Positions 1-9,311 of a stretch of DNA of 62,302 nt are shown piece by piece. The notes beneath the pieces were generated by a model that saw only the letters and a list, made by a program, of their open reading frames with translations, had not been told where the DNA came from and did no database searches. Within the stretch, counting starts at the first letter, position 1. Each line of letters begins with the position of its first letter. The position numbers and the translations under genes are program-made. The stretch comes from Allomesorhizobium camelthorni (GTDB lineage Bacteria > Pseudomonadota > Alphaproteobacteria > Rhizobiales > Rhizobiaceae), in the NCBI RefSeq assembly GCF_011045125.1, contig NZ_JAAKZF010000034.1, positions 1 through 62,302 on the forward strand, read 5' to 3'.

Positions 1-110
1 AGTTCGGGCGCGATAGACGGTTCTGAATCTGTCGCGAGGGTGAAAAAAGGAAGGCGAAGGTGTGTCTGTCTCGCCGCTGTTGCAATTGGGCAACGGGCGA
101 TGTGACTGGA

Positions 111-773
111 TCAGGCGCCGGCGAGCAGTCCCTCAAGTGAAGGCAGGATAAGGGAGGGCGGGTGGTCGCGATATTCGTCGGGTTGGCCGCTGCGATTGAC
201 CCAAACGGTGCGGAAACCAAATTTCGCCGCGCCTGCGATGTCCCAGCGGTTGGAAGACTGGAAGGATATCGAGGCTGGGTAGAGACGCCAGTGCGTCGCC
301 ACAAGATCGTAGACGGACGGGTCGGTCTTGAACTTCCGGACCTGGTCGACGGAGAAGATGTCGTCGAGCACGGTGTCGAGGGCGGCCGATCGGACTGCGG
401 CCTCCAGCATTGCCGGCGATCCGTTGGACAGTATCGCCAGCCGCGCGCCTTCCGCCTTGAGCGCCTTCAGCACCGCCGGCACCTCCGGGTAGCAGTCGAG
501 CCGCCAGTAGGCGTCGAGCAGGTTCTGTCGCAGCGACCGGTCGGCCGAAGGCACCTTGTCGAAAGCGAAGTCGAGCGCCTGTTCGGTCAATTGCCAGAAA
601 TCGGCATAAGAACCCATGAGGCTGCGGACCCAGGAATATTCGAGCTGCTTCGCCCGCCAGACGTCGGACAGCAATTGACCCTCGGGACCGATGGCGGCCG
701 CATGCCGCCGCACCGCTGCGTGGACGTCGAACAGCGTTCCATAGGCGTCGAATACGAAGGCGGCGTGTCGCAT
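111..773 (-). CDS. haloacid dehalogenase type II (HAD superfamily hydrolase)
   Basis: L-2-haloacid dehalogenase-type HAD hydrolase of about 220 residues, the usual family length. Motif I FVFDAYGTLFD supplies the nucleophile Asp9. ILSNGS is motif II, and SSNRWDIAGA is the signature that separates type II haloacid dehalogenases from other HADs. The open frame continues upstream to 893, but the chosen ATG places the conserved core at the N-terminus and has a GGAC-like sequence upstream, whereas the start codons at 788/791 have no Shine-Dalgarno. It is divergent from the aminotransferase gene. The true substrate cannot be read from sequence; phosphatase activity is possible. Confidence 0.85.
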   Translation of the reverse strand: MRHAAFVFDAYGTLFDVHAAVRRHAAAIGPEGQLLSDVWRAKQLEYSWVRSLMGSYADFWQLTEQALDFAFDKVPSADRSLRQNLLDAYWRLDCYPEVPAVLKALKAEGARLAILSNGSPAMLEAAVRSAALDTVLDDIFSVDQVRKFKTDPSVYDLVATHWRLYPASISFQSSNRWDIAGAAKFGFRTVWVNRSGQPDEYRDHPPSLILPSLEGLLAGA

Positions 774-921
774 TCCAAATTCGTCCATCATTGCAGGCGC
801 GGACGCAAGTCCCGTCGTCGCCTGAACGCCGGTTCTGGCCCCAACAATTCCTCTGGCTCGCCTGTTGACGGCGCGGGACAAAGCGTCTTCCATTGCGCCG
901 CACAGAGATTTGGGACTTCAC

Positions 922-1800
922 ATGAGCTTATCGACGCCCGCGCAATCGACGACCTGGACCTATGTCGACGGAGACTGGCATGAGGGCAATGTCGCACTCA
1001 TCGGTCCGCGCAGCCACGCAATGTGGCTGGGCACCAGCGTGTTCGACGGCGGCAGGTGGTTCGAGGGCGTGTCGCCCGATCTCGACCGGCATTGCGCGCG
1101 CGTCAACGCATCGGCGGTTTCGCTGGGCCTGAACCCGACTATGGCCACCGAGGAGATCGTCGGCCTGGCATGGGATGGCTTGAAGAAATTCGACGGCAAG
1201 ACGGCCGTCTATGTCCGGCCGATGTATTGGGCCGAGCATGGCAGCTATATGGGCGTCCCGGCCGATCCGGAATCGACCCGCTTCTGTCTTTGCCTCTACG
1301 AAGCGCCGATGATCCCTCCATCGGGTTTTTCGGTGACGGTTTCGCCGTTCCGCCGCCCGACGCTGGAAACCATGCCGACCAACGCCAAGGCCGGTTGCCT
1401 CTATCCCAACAATGGCCGGGCCATCCTCGAAGCCAAGCAGCGCGGTTTCGACAATGCGCTGGTGCGCGACCTGCTCGGTAATGTCGCCGAAACCGGCACG
1501 TCGAACATTTTCCTGGTCAAGGACGGCCACGTCTTCACGCCGGCGCCGAACGGAACTTTTCTCTCCGGCATCACGCGTGCGCGCACGATTGCACTGCTTG
1601 CGGACTACGGCTTCCGCATCACCGAGACCACGCTTTCAGTGCGCGATTTCATGGAAGCCGACGAGATTTTTTCCACCGGCAACCACTCCAAAGTGGTTCC
1701 CGTGACCAGGATCGAGGATCGCGATCTGCAGCCCGGCCCAGTGGCCAAGAAGGCGCGGGAACTCTATTGGGAGTGGGCCCATTCGACTCCCATCGGCTAA
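922..1800 (+). CDS. ilvE: branched-chain amino acid aminotransferase-like (class IV PLP)
   Basis: Class IV PLP-dependent aminotransferase (292 residues) that would transfer the amino group between branched-chain amino acids and 2-oxoglutarate in the cytoplasm. The PLP lysine is Lys156 in TNAKAGCLYPNN, followed by the conserved GNVAETGTSNIF and FLSGITRART segments that hold the cofactor phosphate. An in-frame ATG at 865 exists, but the family begins near the second Met, so 922 is used. D-amino-acid aminotransferase and aminodeoxychorismate lyase share this fold; the rhizobial homologs this resembles are annotated as branched-chain enzymes. Confidence 0.85.
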   Translation: MSLSTPAQSTTWTYVDGDWHEGNVALIGPRSHAMWLGTSVFDGGRWFEGVSPDLDRHCARVNASAVSLGLNPTMATEEIVGLAWDGLKKFDGKTAVYVRPMYWAEHGSYMGVPADPESTRFCLCLYEAPMIPPSGFSVTVSPFRRPTLETMPTNAKAGCLYPNNGRAILEAKQRGFDNALVRDLLGNVAETGTSNIFLVKDGHVFTPAPNGTFLSGITRARTIALLADYGFRITETTLSVRDFMEADEIFSTGNHSKVVPVTRIEDRDLQPGPVAKKARELYWEWAHSTPIG

Positions 1801-1912
1801 AGCCGATAAAAAAGAGGCGAGGGCGCCTGTCGCGGAGTTGTCGCAGCAATATTCCAGCCTATCTCAAATCCGGCGGCTGCGCCGGAAACATTGCCACCGA
1901 GGAGTTACGACC

Positions 1913-2512
1913 ATGGCTTTTGAACTGCCCGCACTGCCCTATGACTACGAGGCGCTCCAGCCTTACATGTCCAAGGAAACGCTCGAATATCACCACGACA
2001 AGCATCACAAGGCCTATGTCGACAACGGCAACAAGCTGGCTGCCGAAGCCGGCATGGAAGGCCTGTCGGTGGAAGAGATCGTCAAGCAGTCCTTCGGCAA
2101 GAACGCCGGCCTCTTCAACAATGCCGGCCAGCACTACAACCACATCCATTTCTGGAAATGGATGAAGAAGGGCGGCGGCGGCAACAAGCTTCCGGGCGCC
2201 CTGCAGAAGGCTGTCGACAGCGACCTCGGCGGCTACGACAAGTTCAAGGCGGATTTCATCGCCGCCGGCACCACGCAGTTCGGCTCCGGCTGGGCCTGGC
2301 TTTCGGTGAAGGACGGGAAGCTCGCAATCTCCAAGACCCCGAACGGCGAGAACCCGCTCGTGCATGGCGCGTCGCCGATCCTCGGCGTCGATGTGTGGGA
2401 GCACTCCTATTACATCGACTATCGCAACGCGCGTCCGAAATATCTGGAGGCCTTCGTCGACAGCCTGATCAACTGGGACTACGTCCTGGAAATGTACGAA
2501 AAGGCTAAATAA
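1913..2512 (+). CDS. sodB: superoxide dismutase [Fe/Mn]
   Basis: Iron/manganese superoxide dismutase of 199 residues that converts superoxide to oxygen and peroxide. The metal ligands are visible: His27 (LEYHHDKHH), His77 (GQHYNHIHFW), and Asp160 and His164 in the DVWEHSYYIDY signature. A strong GAGGAG ribosome-binding site at 1899-1904 fixes the ATG; the frame is open upstream to 1838, but that part is not family-like. No export signal is present, so it is cytosolic. A strong terminator follows. Confidence 0.97.
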   Translation: MAFELPALPYDYEALQPYMSKETLEYHHDKHHKAYVDNGNKLAAEAGMEGLSVEEIVKQSFGKNAGLFNNAGQHYNHIHFWKWMKKGGGGNKLPGALQKAVDSDLGGYDKFKADFIAAGTTQFGSGWAWLSVKDGKLAISKTPNGENPLVHGASPILGVDVWEHSYYIDYRNARPKYLEAFVDSLINWDYVLEMYEKAK

Positions 2513-2537
2513 TCTCCTGACCGGCTTTCAGCACTGA

Positions 2538-2566
2538 AAAAGGCTCCACCTTGTGTGGAGCCTTTT
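2538..2566. terminator. bidirectional Rho-independent terminator
   Basis: A perfect 12-bp stem (2538-2549 with 2555-2566) around a 5-base loop, with A4 on the left and T4 on the right. It lies between the convergent sodB and MBL hydrolase genes and can serve both strands. Confidence 0.85.
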
Positions 2567-2626
2567 GATTTAGGTTGAAGTGCAAGCGTGGAGACCGGCG
2601 CGGCGGTCAATTCACTTGATGTCCGG

Positions 2627-3595
2627 TCAAAGCGCCGGCCAAGGTGCCGGCACATAACCGTAGGCGTCGCCCTCGCGCACGACATGACCGACGCCGGGGA
2701 AAGGTAGATGCATGCCGGCGACGAGCAGGTTGTCGGCCGCCGCCATGTCCAGCACCCTCTTGCGTGTGGCGATTGCGGTTTCCTGGTCCACATCGAAAGC
2801 GATTGCCCATTCCGGGTGGCTGAACTGCAAAGCCGCGGCGTGGATCACGTCGGTGAAGATGAGAAGATTTGCATCACCAGAGCTGATCCGAAGCGCAAGA
2901 TGGCCGGGCGTATGGCCAGGAGCGGGCAGGGCCGTGATACCTGGCACGATCTCGATCTCGCCTTCGATCTTCCGGACCTTGCCCTCATAGGGCACGATCG
3001 CCTTGCGCGCCATGTCGAAGAACGGCTTCATTTCGGTCGGCGCTCTCGACATCACTCCGTCATCATTCCAGAAGGCGAGTTCGGGCGTCGACACCACCAC
3101 CTCCGCCGCCGGGAAAGCCGCCTTGCCGGCGGCATCGAGCAGCCCGTTGGCGTGGTCCGGATGGAGATGGGTGATAATTACGGTGTTGATCGATTCGGGT
3201 TTGACGCCGGCAGCGGCAAGCGCCTCCGGCACATGACCAAGCGTTGGTCCCATGGCTGAGGCAGTCCCGGTGTCAATCAGCACGCGCTGGTCGCCCTTGG
3301 TGACCAAAAAGGCGTTAACAGATGTCGGCACCGCTTTCGGTAGGAAGGCTTTTGTGAGCAGCGCCTCGGCGGTTGCCGGATCGGCGGCGGGAAAAAGTTC
3401 GAGCCCCAGATTCAGATGGCCGTCGCTCAGAGCGGTGATATCCAGTTCGCCGAGCGTGAAGCGGTGGGCGGCCGGCAAAGGCATTGAAGCAGGTGCGGTT
3501 GCAGCCGCTGCCATCCGAAAAGGATCGATCCGGGAGAAGAGCAGGGTACCGGCGCCGAGCGCGCCGAGGCCGAAGGTTCGACGGTTTATGGTCAT
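2627..3595 (-). CDS. exported MBL-fold metallo-hydrolase
   Basis: Metallo-beta-lactamase-fold hydrolase, 322 residues. The N-terminus NRRTFGLGALGAGTLLF has a twin-arginine export pattern, so a folded metal-loaded periplasmic enzyme is expected. The zinc motif HLHPDHANGL (HxHxDH) is present, with further ligands in PAPGHTPGH and FTDVIH. Start chosen at the ATG preceded by AGGAG (5' extension to 3793 lacks family character). Resembles quorum-quenching lactonase-like or general MBL hydrolases; the substrate is not assignable. Confidence 0.85.
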   Translation of the reverse strand: MTINRRTFGLGALGAGTLLFSRIDPFRMAAAATAPASMPLPAAHRFTLGELDITALSDGHLNLGLELFPAADPATAEALLTKAFLPKAVPTSVNAFLVTKGDQRVLIDTGTASAMGPTLGHVPEALAAAGVKPESINTVIITHLHPDHANGLLDAAGKAAFPAAEVVVSTPELAFWNDDGVMSRAPTEMKPFFDMARKAIVPYEGKVRKIEGEIEIVPGITALPAPGHTPGHLALRISSGDANLLIFTDVIHAAALQFSHPEWAIAFDVDQETAIATRKRVLDMAAADNLLVAGMHLPFPGVGHVVREGDAYGYVPAPWPAL

Positions 3596-3818
3596 GACGT
3601 AGTCTCCTGGTGGGTGGGGCGGAGCGGCCGAAGGGGAATGCCTTTCACGGTCTTGATGGAAGCGAGCCGCTATTCGCGTGGACGCTTCGGATCGGCGGTA
3701 CTTTTCGCCAAACTGACCGGCGCGAAAACTCACAAAACCGTGAAAACAAATGGCGGGAATTTCTGCTCCAATGGCGTCGTTTTCCCAAGGCATCCTTTTG
3801 CAACCCAGGGGTCACTCC

Positions 3819-4256
3819 ATGAAGAAATTTGTTATTGCCGTTTCCGCAATTGCGCTCGCTACCACCGCCGCGTTCGCCGACGTGATCGCCGACCGCCAGG
3901 CAGTCATGAAGGAAAACGGAAAACAGGTCGGCGTGCTGGTGAAGATGGTCCAGGGCGAGGCCGATTTCGACGCCGCGGCGGTTATGGCGGCTTTGACCAA
4001 GCTCAACGAAAATGTGCAGGCGATCGATGTCGCGGCTTCGTTCCCGCCGGGCAGCGACAAGGGCGATACCACCGCTTCCCCGAAAATCTGGGAAGACATG
4101 GCCGGATTCCAGGCCGAGGTGGACAAGTTCAAGGCCGCCACGGCCGAAGCAGCCGCCGCTCCGGCTCAAAGCCTCGAAGCGCTGAAGCCGCAGGTCGCCG
4201 CGATCGGGCAGCGCTGCTCGAGTTGCCACGAGACGTTCCGTATCAAGAAGGACTGA
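3819..4256 (+). CDS. cytochrome c-prime
   Basis: Periplasmic cytochrome c-prime of 145 residues. Residues 1-20 are a Sec signal ending AAFA. The single heme motif CSSCH (133-137) is close to the C-terminus, as in this four-helix family, where the sixth heme position is open and can bind NO. Ten bases separate it from the diheme cytochrome c gene, so the two are probably cotranscribed as a small electron-transfer or NO-buffering unit (inference). Confidence 0.9.
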   Translation: MKKFVIAVSAIALATTAAFADVIADRQAVMKENGKQVGVLVKMVQGEADFDAAAVMAALTKLNENVQAIDVAASFPPGSDKGDTTASPKIWEDMAGFQAEVDKFKAATAEAAAAPAQSLEALKPQVAAIGQRCSSCHETFRIKKD

Positions 4257-4265
4257 CGCCAGCCT

Positions 4266-5225
4266 ATGAATTTGCCTGGAAAGCTTGCCATCGCCGCCGT
4301 GATCGCGGCAGGCATTGGCGGGCTGGCCTTCTGGTACCTGACAGCGCCTGGCCGAATCGACGCCGAAGCCGCGGCTGTGCTTGGAACCGGCGACGCGGCG
4401 AGGGGCGAACGCATCTTCTGGGCCGGCGGCTGCACGTCCTGTCACGCCCGGCCGAAATCCGAAGGTGAGGCGCTGCTGCAACTGGTCGGCGGAGTGCAAC
4501 TCGAGACTGCATTCGGCACGTTCGTCGCGCCCAACATTTCCCCGGACGTCAACGATGGCATCGGCGCGTGGTCGCAGGAGGATTTCGCCAACGCCATGCT
4601 GAAGGGCGTCTCGCCGTCGGGACGGCATTACTATCCTGCCTTTCCCTATGCGTCTTACGCGCGGATGAAGCCGGCGGACGTGGCGGATCTCTACGCCTTC
4701 ATGAAAACGCTGCCCGCGGTCGCCGGCCGAGCGCCGGATCATACGCTCAGCTTTCCGTTCAGCTTCCGGCGCGGCATCGGCCTGTGGAAGCTGCTCTATC
4801 TCGACGACGCTCCGGTCATCGCGATGGCGGAGGGCACACCGGAGAATGTGCTGCTTGGCCGCTATTTGGTCGAGGGGCCAGGTCATTGCGGCGAATGCCA
4901 TACGCCGCGCAACATCGCGGGCGGGACCGATAAAGGCCAGTGGCTTGCCGGGGCAATTGCCGCCGAAGGCGACGGCGTCACTCCCAATACTACATCGGGC
5001 GAGGGCGGCATTGGCGACTGGTCCGAAGGCGATATCGCCAGCTACCTCGAAACAGGCTTCACGCCGGATTTCGATTCGGTGGGCGGTTCGATGGTCGAAG
5101 TCCAGAAGAACATCGCCAGATTAACGCCGGAAGACCGGGCGGCGATCGCGGCCTATCTCAAGGCTGTGCCGCCACGTCCGAATGGATATCCGGCGCGGCC
5201 CTCGACCCAGGCGCCTTCAGACTGA
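4266..5225 (+). CDS. membrane-anchored diheme c-type cytochrome
   Basis: 319 residues with an N-terminal membrane anchor (about 8-27) and two CxxCH sites, CTSCH at 56-60 and CGECH at 208-212, giving two cytochrome c domains facing the periplasm. The domain layout resembles the cytochrome subunits that accept electrons from periplasmic dehydrogenases, and it follows cytochrome c-prime in an apparent operon. No dehydrogenase is encoded beside it, so the donor is unknown. Its 3' end overlaps the converging oligopeptidase B gene by 9 bp. Confidence 0.87.
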   Translation: MNLPGKLAIAAVIAAGIGGLAFWYLTAPGRIDAEAAAVLGTGDAARGERIFWAGGCTSCHARPKSEGEALLQLVGGVQLETAFGTFVAPNISPDVNDGIGAWSQEDFANAMLKGVSPSGRHYYPAFPYASYARMKPADVADLYAFMKTLPAVAGRAPDHTLSFPFSFRRGIGLWKLLYLDDAPVIAMAEGTPENVLLGRYLVEGPGHCGECHTPRNIAGGTDKGQWLAGAIAAEGDGVTPNTTSGEGGIGDWSEGDIASYLETGFTPDFDSVGGSMVEVQKNIARLTPEDRAAIAAYLKAVPPRPNGYPARPSTQAPSD

Positions 5226-7343
5226 ACGCCGATAGGGAGGTGCGGATGCCTTTCCGGTGACTTTCAGCGCGAACGCGTAGTTGAAGGCGATCTCCTCCAG
5301 CCGCGAAAAACGCCCGGATGCTCCGGCATGGCCCGAATCCATGTTGATCTTGAATAAAACCGGGTTGTCGCCTTTCTTCCGGGCGCGCAGGCGGGCGATC
5401 CATTTCGCCGGCTCCCAATAGGTGACGCGGGGATCGGTCAGGCCGGCGACTGCCAGGATCGGCGGGTATTCGTACGCGCCGACATTGTCGTAGGGCGAGT
5501 AGGCGGCGATCGTCCGGTAATCCTCTGCGGACAGGATGGGGTTGCCCCATTCCGGCCATTCCGGCGGGGTGAGTGGCAGCGTGTCGTCCAGCATGGTGGT
5601 CAGCACGTCGACAAAGGCCACTTCGGCGATGATGCCGCCGAACGCCTCCGGCGCCATGTTGGCGACGGCGCCCATCAGCATGCCGCCCGCCGAACCGCCC
5701 TGTGCGACGATCCGGTCATGCGCGGTGTAGCGCTCGGCGACCAGATGGTTGGCGGCGGCAATGAAATCGAGAAATGTGTTCTGCTTCTTCGCCCGCTTTC
5801 CGTCGTCGTACCAGCCATAGCCCTTGTCCTTGCCGCCGCGAACATGCGCGATGGCATAGACGAAGCCGCGATCGGCGAGCGACAGGCAGTTGGTATTGAA
5901 GGATGCGGGGATGGCAATGCCGTAGGAGCCGTAGCCGTAAAGCAGGCAAGGCGCCCTGCCGTCCAGCGGCGTTTCGCGGTGATGAATGAGCGAGATCGGA
6001 ACCAGTTCGCCATCGTGAGAAGGGGCCATCAGCCGGCGGGTGACATAGTCAGCCGGGTTGTGGCCGGAGGGGACCTCCTGCGTCTTCAAAAGCGTGCGCC
6101 CGCGCGTGCGCATATTGTAGTCGAACAGCTGCGCCGGCGTCGTCATAGACGAATAGGAAAACCGCATCGTGTCGGTGTCGTATTCGTAGGAGCCGGAGAG
6201 GCCGAGCGAGAAAGCCTCTTCCTCGAACGAGATTATGTGCTCTTCGCCGTTGGCGCGGTCGCGCACGACGATGCGCGGCAGGCCATCCTTGCGCTCCAGC
6301 CGCACGAGAAAATCCTTGAAACTGAGCAGCGACAGGATCAGCCGGCCGGGTTCATGGCCGACGAGTTCCGTCCAATTGGCGCGCCTCGGATCGGCGACCG
6401 GCGCCGTCATGATCTTGAAGTCCTTCGCGCCGTCGGCATTGGTGAGGATGAAGAAAATGTCGCTGCCTTCCTCAAGATCATATTGCAGCCCGGTTTCGCG
6501 CGGCTCCACGATACGCGGGGCGGCTAACGGATCCCTGGCGCTGAGCAGACGGTATTCTGTCGTTTCATGATCGTTGATGCCGATGAAGACCCAGTCATTG
6601 CTGCGCGATCCGCCCACGCTCATGAAGAAACCGGGATCGGGCTCTTCATAGACGAGGCGATCGTCGGCGTGATCGGAACCGAGCGCGTGGAAAAAGATCT
6701 TCGACGGGCGGTGGTTCTGGTCGAGCCGCGTATAGAAGAATCCGTCGCCGGCAGCATTCCATACGCCTGAGCCGCCAGTGTCCGGGACGATTTCGGCGAG
6801 GTCCTTGCGTTCAGCAAGATCGCGGACGCGCAGCGTGAAGAATTCCGAGCCCTTGTCGTCGAAGGCCCACAGGAGGCGGCTGTGGTCGGGCGAGTGGTCG
6901 ACGCCGCCGATGCGGAAATAGGGCCGGCCCTCGGCTTCGGCGTCGCCGTCGAGGATGATGTCTTCCTCGCCGCCGTCGCGCTGGGTGCGGAAGTAGCGCG
7001 GCTGCTCGCCGCCTTTCTTGAACGATGAGCCATAGGCGTACGGGCCGTCCTTCATCGGAACCGACGAATCGTCCTCCTTGATGCGGCCTTTCATCTCCTG
7101 GAACAGCGTCTTCTGCAGTTCGGCAGTGTCGGCCATCAGTGCCTTCTGGTAGTCGTTTTCGGCATTGAGATGGTCGCGGATTGCCGGATCGAGCAGCGCC
7201 GGGTCGCGAAACACCTCCTGCCAGTTCTCCGCGCGCAACCAGGCGAACTCGTCTGTCCGGGTGACGCCGTGCCGGGTGTCGGAGACCGGGCGCTCCTCGG
7301 TTATGGGCGGATTGACGTTCGGAAACATGGTTTTGGCGGTCAT
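5217..7343 (-). CDS. ptrB: oligopeptidase B (S9 family serine peptidase)
   Basis: Prolyl-oligopeptidase family enzyme of 708 residues that cleaves short peptides after basic residues. The N-terminal half is the beta-propeller gate; the C-terminal alpha/beta-hydrolase domain has GYGSYG, the nucleophile elbow GGSAGG, the acid in LTDPRV and the histidine in MDSGHAGASGRF. No signal peptide, so cytosolic. The ATG at 7343 is preferred over a TTG eleven codons upstream. Confidence 0.93.
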   Translation of the reverse strand: MTAKTMFPNVNPPITEERPVSDTRHGVTRTDEFAWLRAENWQEVFRDPALLDPAIRDHLNAENDYQKALMADTAELQKTLFQEMKGRIKEDDSSVPMKDGPYAYGSSFKKGGEQPRYFRTQRDGGEEDIILDGDAEAEGRPYFRIGGVDHSPDHSRLLWAFDDKGSEFFTLRVRDLAERKDLAEIVPDTGGSGVWNAAGDGFFYTRLDQNHRPSKIFFHALGSDHADDRLVYEEPDPGFFMSVGGSRSNDWVFIGINDHETTEYRLLSARDPLAAPRIVEPRETGLQYDLEEGSDIFFILTNADGAKDFKIMTAPVADPRRANWTELVGHEPGRLILSLLSFKDFLVRLERKDGLPRIVVRDRANGEEHIISFEEEAFSLGLSGSYEYDTDTMRFSYSSMTTPAQLFDYNMRTRGRTLLKTQEVPSGHNPADYVTRRLMAPSHDGELVPISLIHHRETPLDGRAPCLLYGYGSYGIAIPASFNTNCLSLADRGFVYAIAHVRGGKDKGYGWYDDGKRAKKQNTFLDFIAAANHLVAERYTAHDRIVAQGGSAGGMLMGAVANMAPEAFGGIIAEVAFVDVLTTMLDDTLPLTPPEWPEWGNPILSAEDYRTIAAYSPYDNVGAYEYPPILAVAGLTDPRVTYWEPAKWIARLRARKKGDNPVLFKINMDSGHAGASGRFSRLEEIAFNYAFALKVTGKASAPPYRRSV

Positions 7344-7463
7344 TGCTTCTCGCTTGGGAAGATTCTTGAATGGCAAATGAATACGTCCGTCACGGCGCGT
7401 TCAAGAGCAGTAATCTAGTTGTTCGGCGTGTCCGGTTTAGCCGGTTCGCCACAGGAGAGATAG

Positions 7464-7832
7464 ATGAACAGGCTTTTGAGGGTCGCCGCGGCGCTCGCCG
7501 CATGCTTAACCGTCGCTGTCAGCGCAGGCCAATCCGGGGCGGCGGTCTTTGCGGCATGGGAAGTCGCCAATGTCCCGTTCGGCGACACGTTGAACGTCAG
7601 GAAATATCCGGCCGGCCATTCGCAGAAGCAGGCGGCATATCCCAACGGGACGGTGCTGCAGATGACGGGAAAATGCACAGGCGGCGTCAATCTGCTTGAT
7701 ATCTCCAACCAGCCGGCGTGGAAGCAGGAACAGGCGGTTCGTTACCGCTGGTGCCAGATCTGGCACGACCCGGCCCAGAACGGCAATTTCGTTACCGGCT
7801 GGGTCTACGGCAAATACATTGCTCCGCACTGA
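7464..7832 (+). CDS. secreted SH3-like small protein
   Basis: 122 residues with a cleavable signal (MNRLLRVAAALAACLTVAVSA) after a clear AGGAGAG ribosome-binding site. The mature part contains DTLNVRKYP, typical of bacterial SH3 (SH3b) domains, and two Cys that may pair. Such domains bind cell wall or mediate periplasmic contacts. It stands alone between oligopeptidase B and the long mucR leader. Function unknown. Confidence 0.75.
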   Translation: MNRLLRVAAALAACLTVAVSAGQSGAAVFAAWEVANVPFGDTLNVRKYPAGHSQKQAAYPNGTVLQMTGKCTGGVNLLDISNQPAWKQEQAVRYRWCQIWHDPAQNGNFVTGWVYGKYIAPH

Positions 7833-8314
7833 CGGCCGGTGCATCAGCAAGCTCGCAGGTAAGTTCGGTCCCTTTCATGCGAAGGCGCAGACCCGTCGAT
7901 TTCAGGTGGTTGGCGGCTGTCGGAGGCCGGCATTTGCCTCTAAAAAAACGAGAGCTTGCCGGTCCGGTCCGAATCGGTCATTGGACCTGCCACTGCGGCA
8001 AAAAAGCGCCGTCGCGCGGTCTTATCCATAAGCAGTAAAGACTTGGCGCAGCCGTGACGCTACGTAACGTTGCTGATTTGAGTGAAAATCGGTTTCGTCT
8101 AATCGACCTGGGCGCGTACAAGTCGCCGGCGAATATCTGGAATGACTAGCCAGGTAGCTAATATATACAAAAATTGTGAATTGACTTGACTTGGCAATAT
8201 GTCCGATAAGACAAGTCGACGCGAATCGTGGGGTTTTGCCCTGCGCCAGACTGCGCAATGCCCCGCCGGTTAGAAAGGGGCACAACTATCTAGCTAAATT
8301 GGGGCCCGAGTAAA
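7833..8314. other. 482-bp non-coding leader upstream of mucR
   Basis: No convincing gene is seen on either strand. The right part is AT-richer than its surroundings, as expected of a regulatory region; MucR proteins commonly control their own long leader by binding AT-rich sites. A candidate promoter is listed separately. Confidence 0.5.
8181..8210 (+). promoter_or_regulatory. candidate sigma70-type promoter of mucR
   Basis: TTGACT at 8181-8186 and GATAAG at 8205-8210 are spaced by 18 bp, about 100 bp upstream of the mucR start, inside an AT-rich stretch. Judged by eye only. Confidence 0.3.
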
Positions 8315-8740
8315 ATGGACACTATGGAAACGCCTGCTCGTAATCACGAGATGCTGATCGAGCTCACCGCCGATGTTGTCGCTGCTTATGTGAGCAACAA
8401 CCCGGTCCCGGTCGGCGAACTGCCTAACCTTATCTCTGACGTGCATGCAGCGCTTGGCCGCGTCGGCGGCAGCGCCGAGCAGCCGCCCGCCGACAAGCAG
8501 AAGCCGGCGGTCAATCCCAAGCGGTCTGTGCATGACGACTACATCGTGTGCCTGGAAGACGGCAAGAAATTCAAGTCGTTAAAGCGTCACCTGATGACCC
8601 ATTACGGCCTGACGCCCGACCAGTACCGCGAAAAATGGAGCCTGGACGCCAGCTATCCGATGGTCGCGCCGAACTACGCGGCCGCGCGCTCGCAGCTCGC
8701 CAAGAAGATGGGACTCGGCCGTAAGCCCAAGTCCCGATAG
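8315..8740 (+). CDS. mucR: MucR/Ros family zinc-finger transcriptional regulator
   Basis: 141-residue Ros/MucR regulator. This family controls exopolysaccharide, motility, cell cycle and symbiosis genes by binding AT-rich DNA and oligomerising through its N-terminus. The zinc-finger core is [18 protein letters not shown]: Cys79, His92 and His96 are present, but the usual second Cys is Asp82 (CxxD), a variant known from Mesorhizobium Ros homologs. [12 protein letters not shown] is the conserved helix after the finger. A second ATG at 8324 is an alternative start. A Rho-independent terminator follows. Confidence 0.93.
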   Translation: MDTMETPARNHEMLIELTADVVAAYVSNNPVPVGELPNLISDVHAALGRVGGSAEQPPADKQKPAVNPKRSVHDDYIVCLEDGKKFKSLKRHLMTHYGLTPDQYREKWSLDASYPMVAPNYAAARSQLAKKMGLGRKPKSR

Positions 8741-8742
8741 GC

Positions 8743-9093
8743 TTAAACGTCTACAGGAGTTTCGCGACGGCGCCTTCGGGCGCCGTTTTGTTTTCCAGCC
8801 ATGCCTTGGCGTGGCGCGGCTTCCGTTCCGCGCAGCCGGTCGAGCCCCTGCTTCAAAGCTATGTGCCGGTTCAGATCGTAGCTCCAGTGTCGCCGCAGTC
8901 CCTTCAGGCGCTCGCGCTCGATAGCTCTTTCCAGGCGGCCGGCTAGCCTGAGCTTTTCGGCGGGTCCGGCCTGAAGGGCGGCGGCAAGATCGATGCCGCA
9001 GGCGAGGTGCAGGGCGGCGATTTGCCGGGCATGCGCCGTTTCCTGCGCTTTCCGATCCTTGAAGTCTTTGGTTTCCTGGCGAAATCCGTGCAT
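8743..9093 (-). CDS. conserved hypothetical basic protein
   Basis: 116 residues, rich in Ala, Arg and Leu, with a helical centre (about 18-85) including LRRHWSYDLNRHIALKQGLDRL, which looks like a real amphipathic protein rather than a shadow. The last dozen residues (RRRRRE) are encoded across the mucR terminator hairpin. No recognised domain or export signal. Converges with mucR, with only 2 bp between stops. Confidence 0.5.
   Translation of the reverse strand: MHGFRQETKDFKDRKAQETAHARQIAALHLACGIDLAAALQAGPAEKLRLAGRLERAIERERLKGLRRHWSYDLNRHIALKQGLDRLRGTEAAPRQGMAGKQNGARRRRRETPVDV
8768..8794 (+). terminator. Rho-independent terminator of mucR
   Basis: CGGCGCC at 8768-8774, UUCG-type tetraloop, GGCGCCG at 8779-8785, then TTTTGTTTT. 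A stable GC stem with a U-rich tail directly after mucR. Confidence 0.85.
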
Positions 9094-9311
9094 GCGGCTG
9101 GTCCTGTCCCTGGCATTGAGGCCAACAGGCTAGGCGCGCGGCTGAGGGGTGGGGATAAAACTCTCGCCTAAAAACCAAACGGAATCAAAAAAGTGTCGAG
9201 TTTTCAGTCTGTTGGCTGCTGGCCGACAGATTCTTTGTTCTCATTTTGTTCACATCCTGGTTGCAGGTCGTTATAAGAACTTATTCCTATCAGGCGAGGA
9301 GGAAAAGTTCA

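Noticed and set aside
3645-4901. 418-codon minus-strand frame over the cytochrome genes
   Set aside because: The plus-strand cytochromes have signal peptides and heme motifs; this frame has neither a ribosome site nor a known domain.
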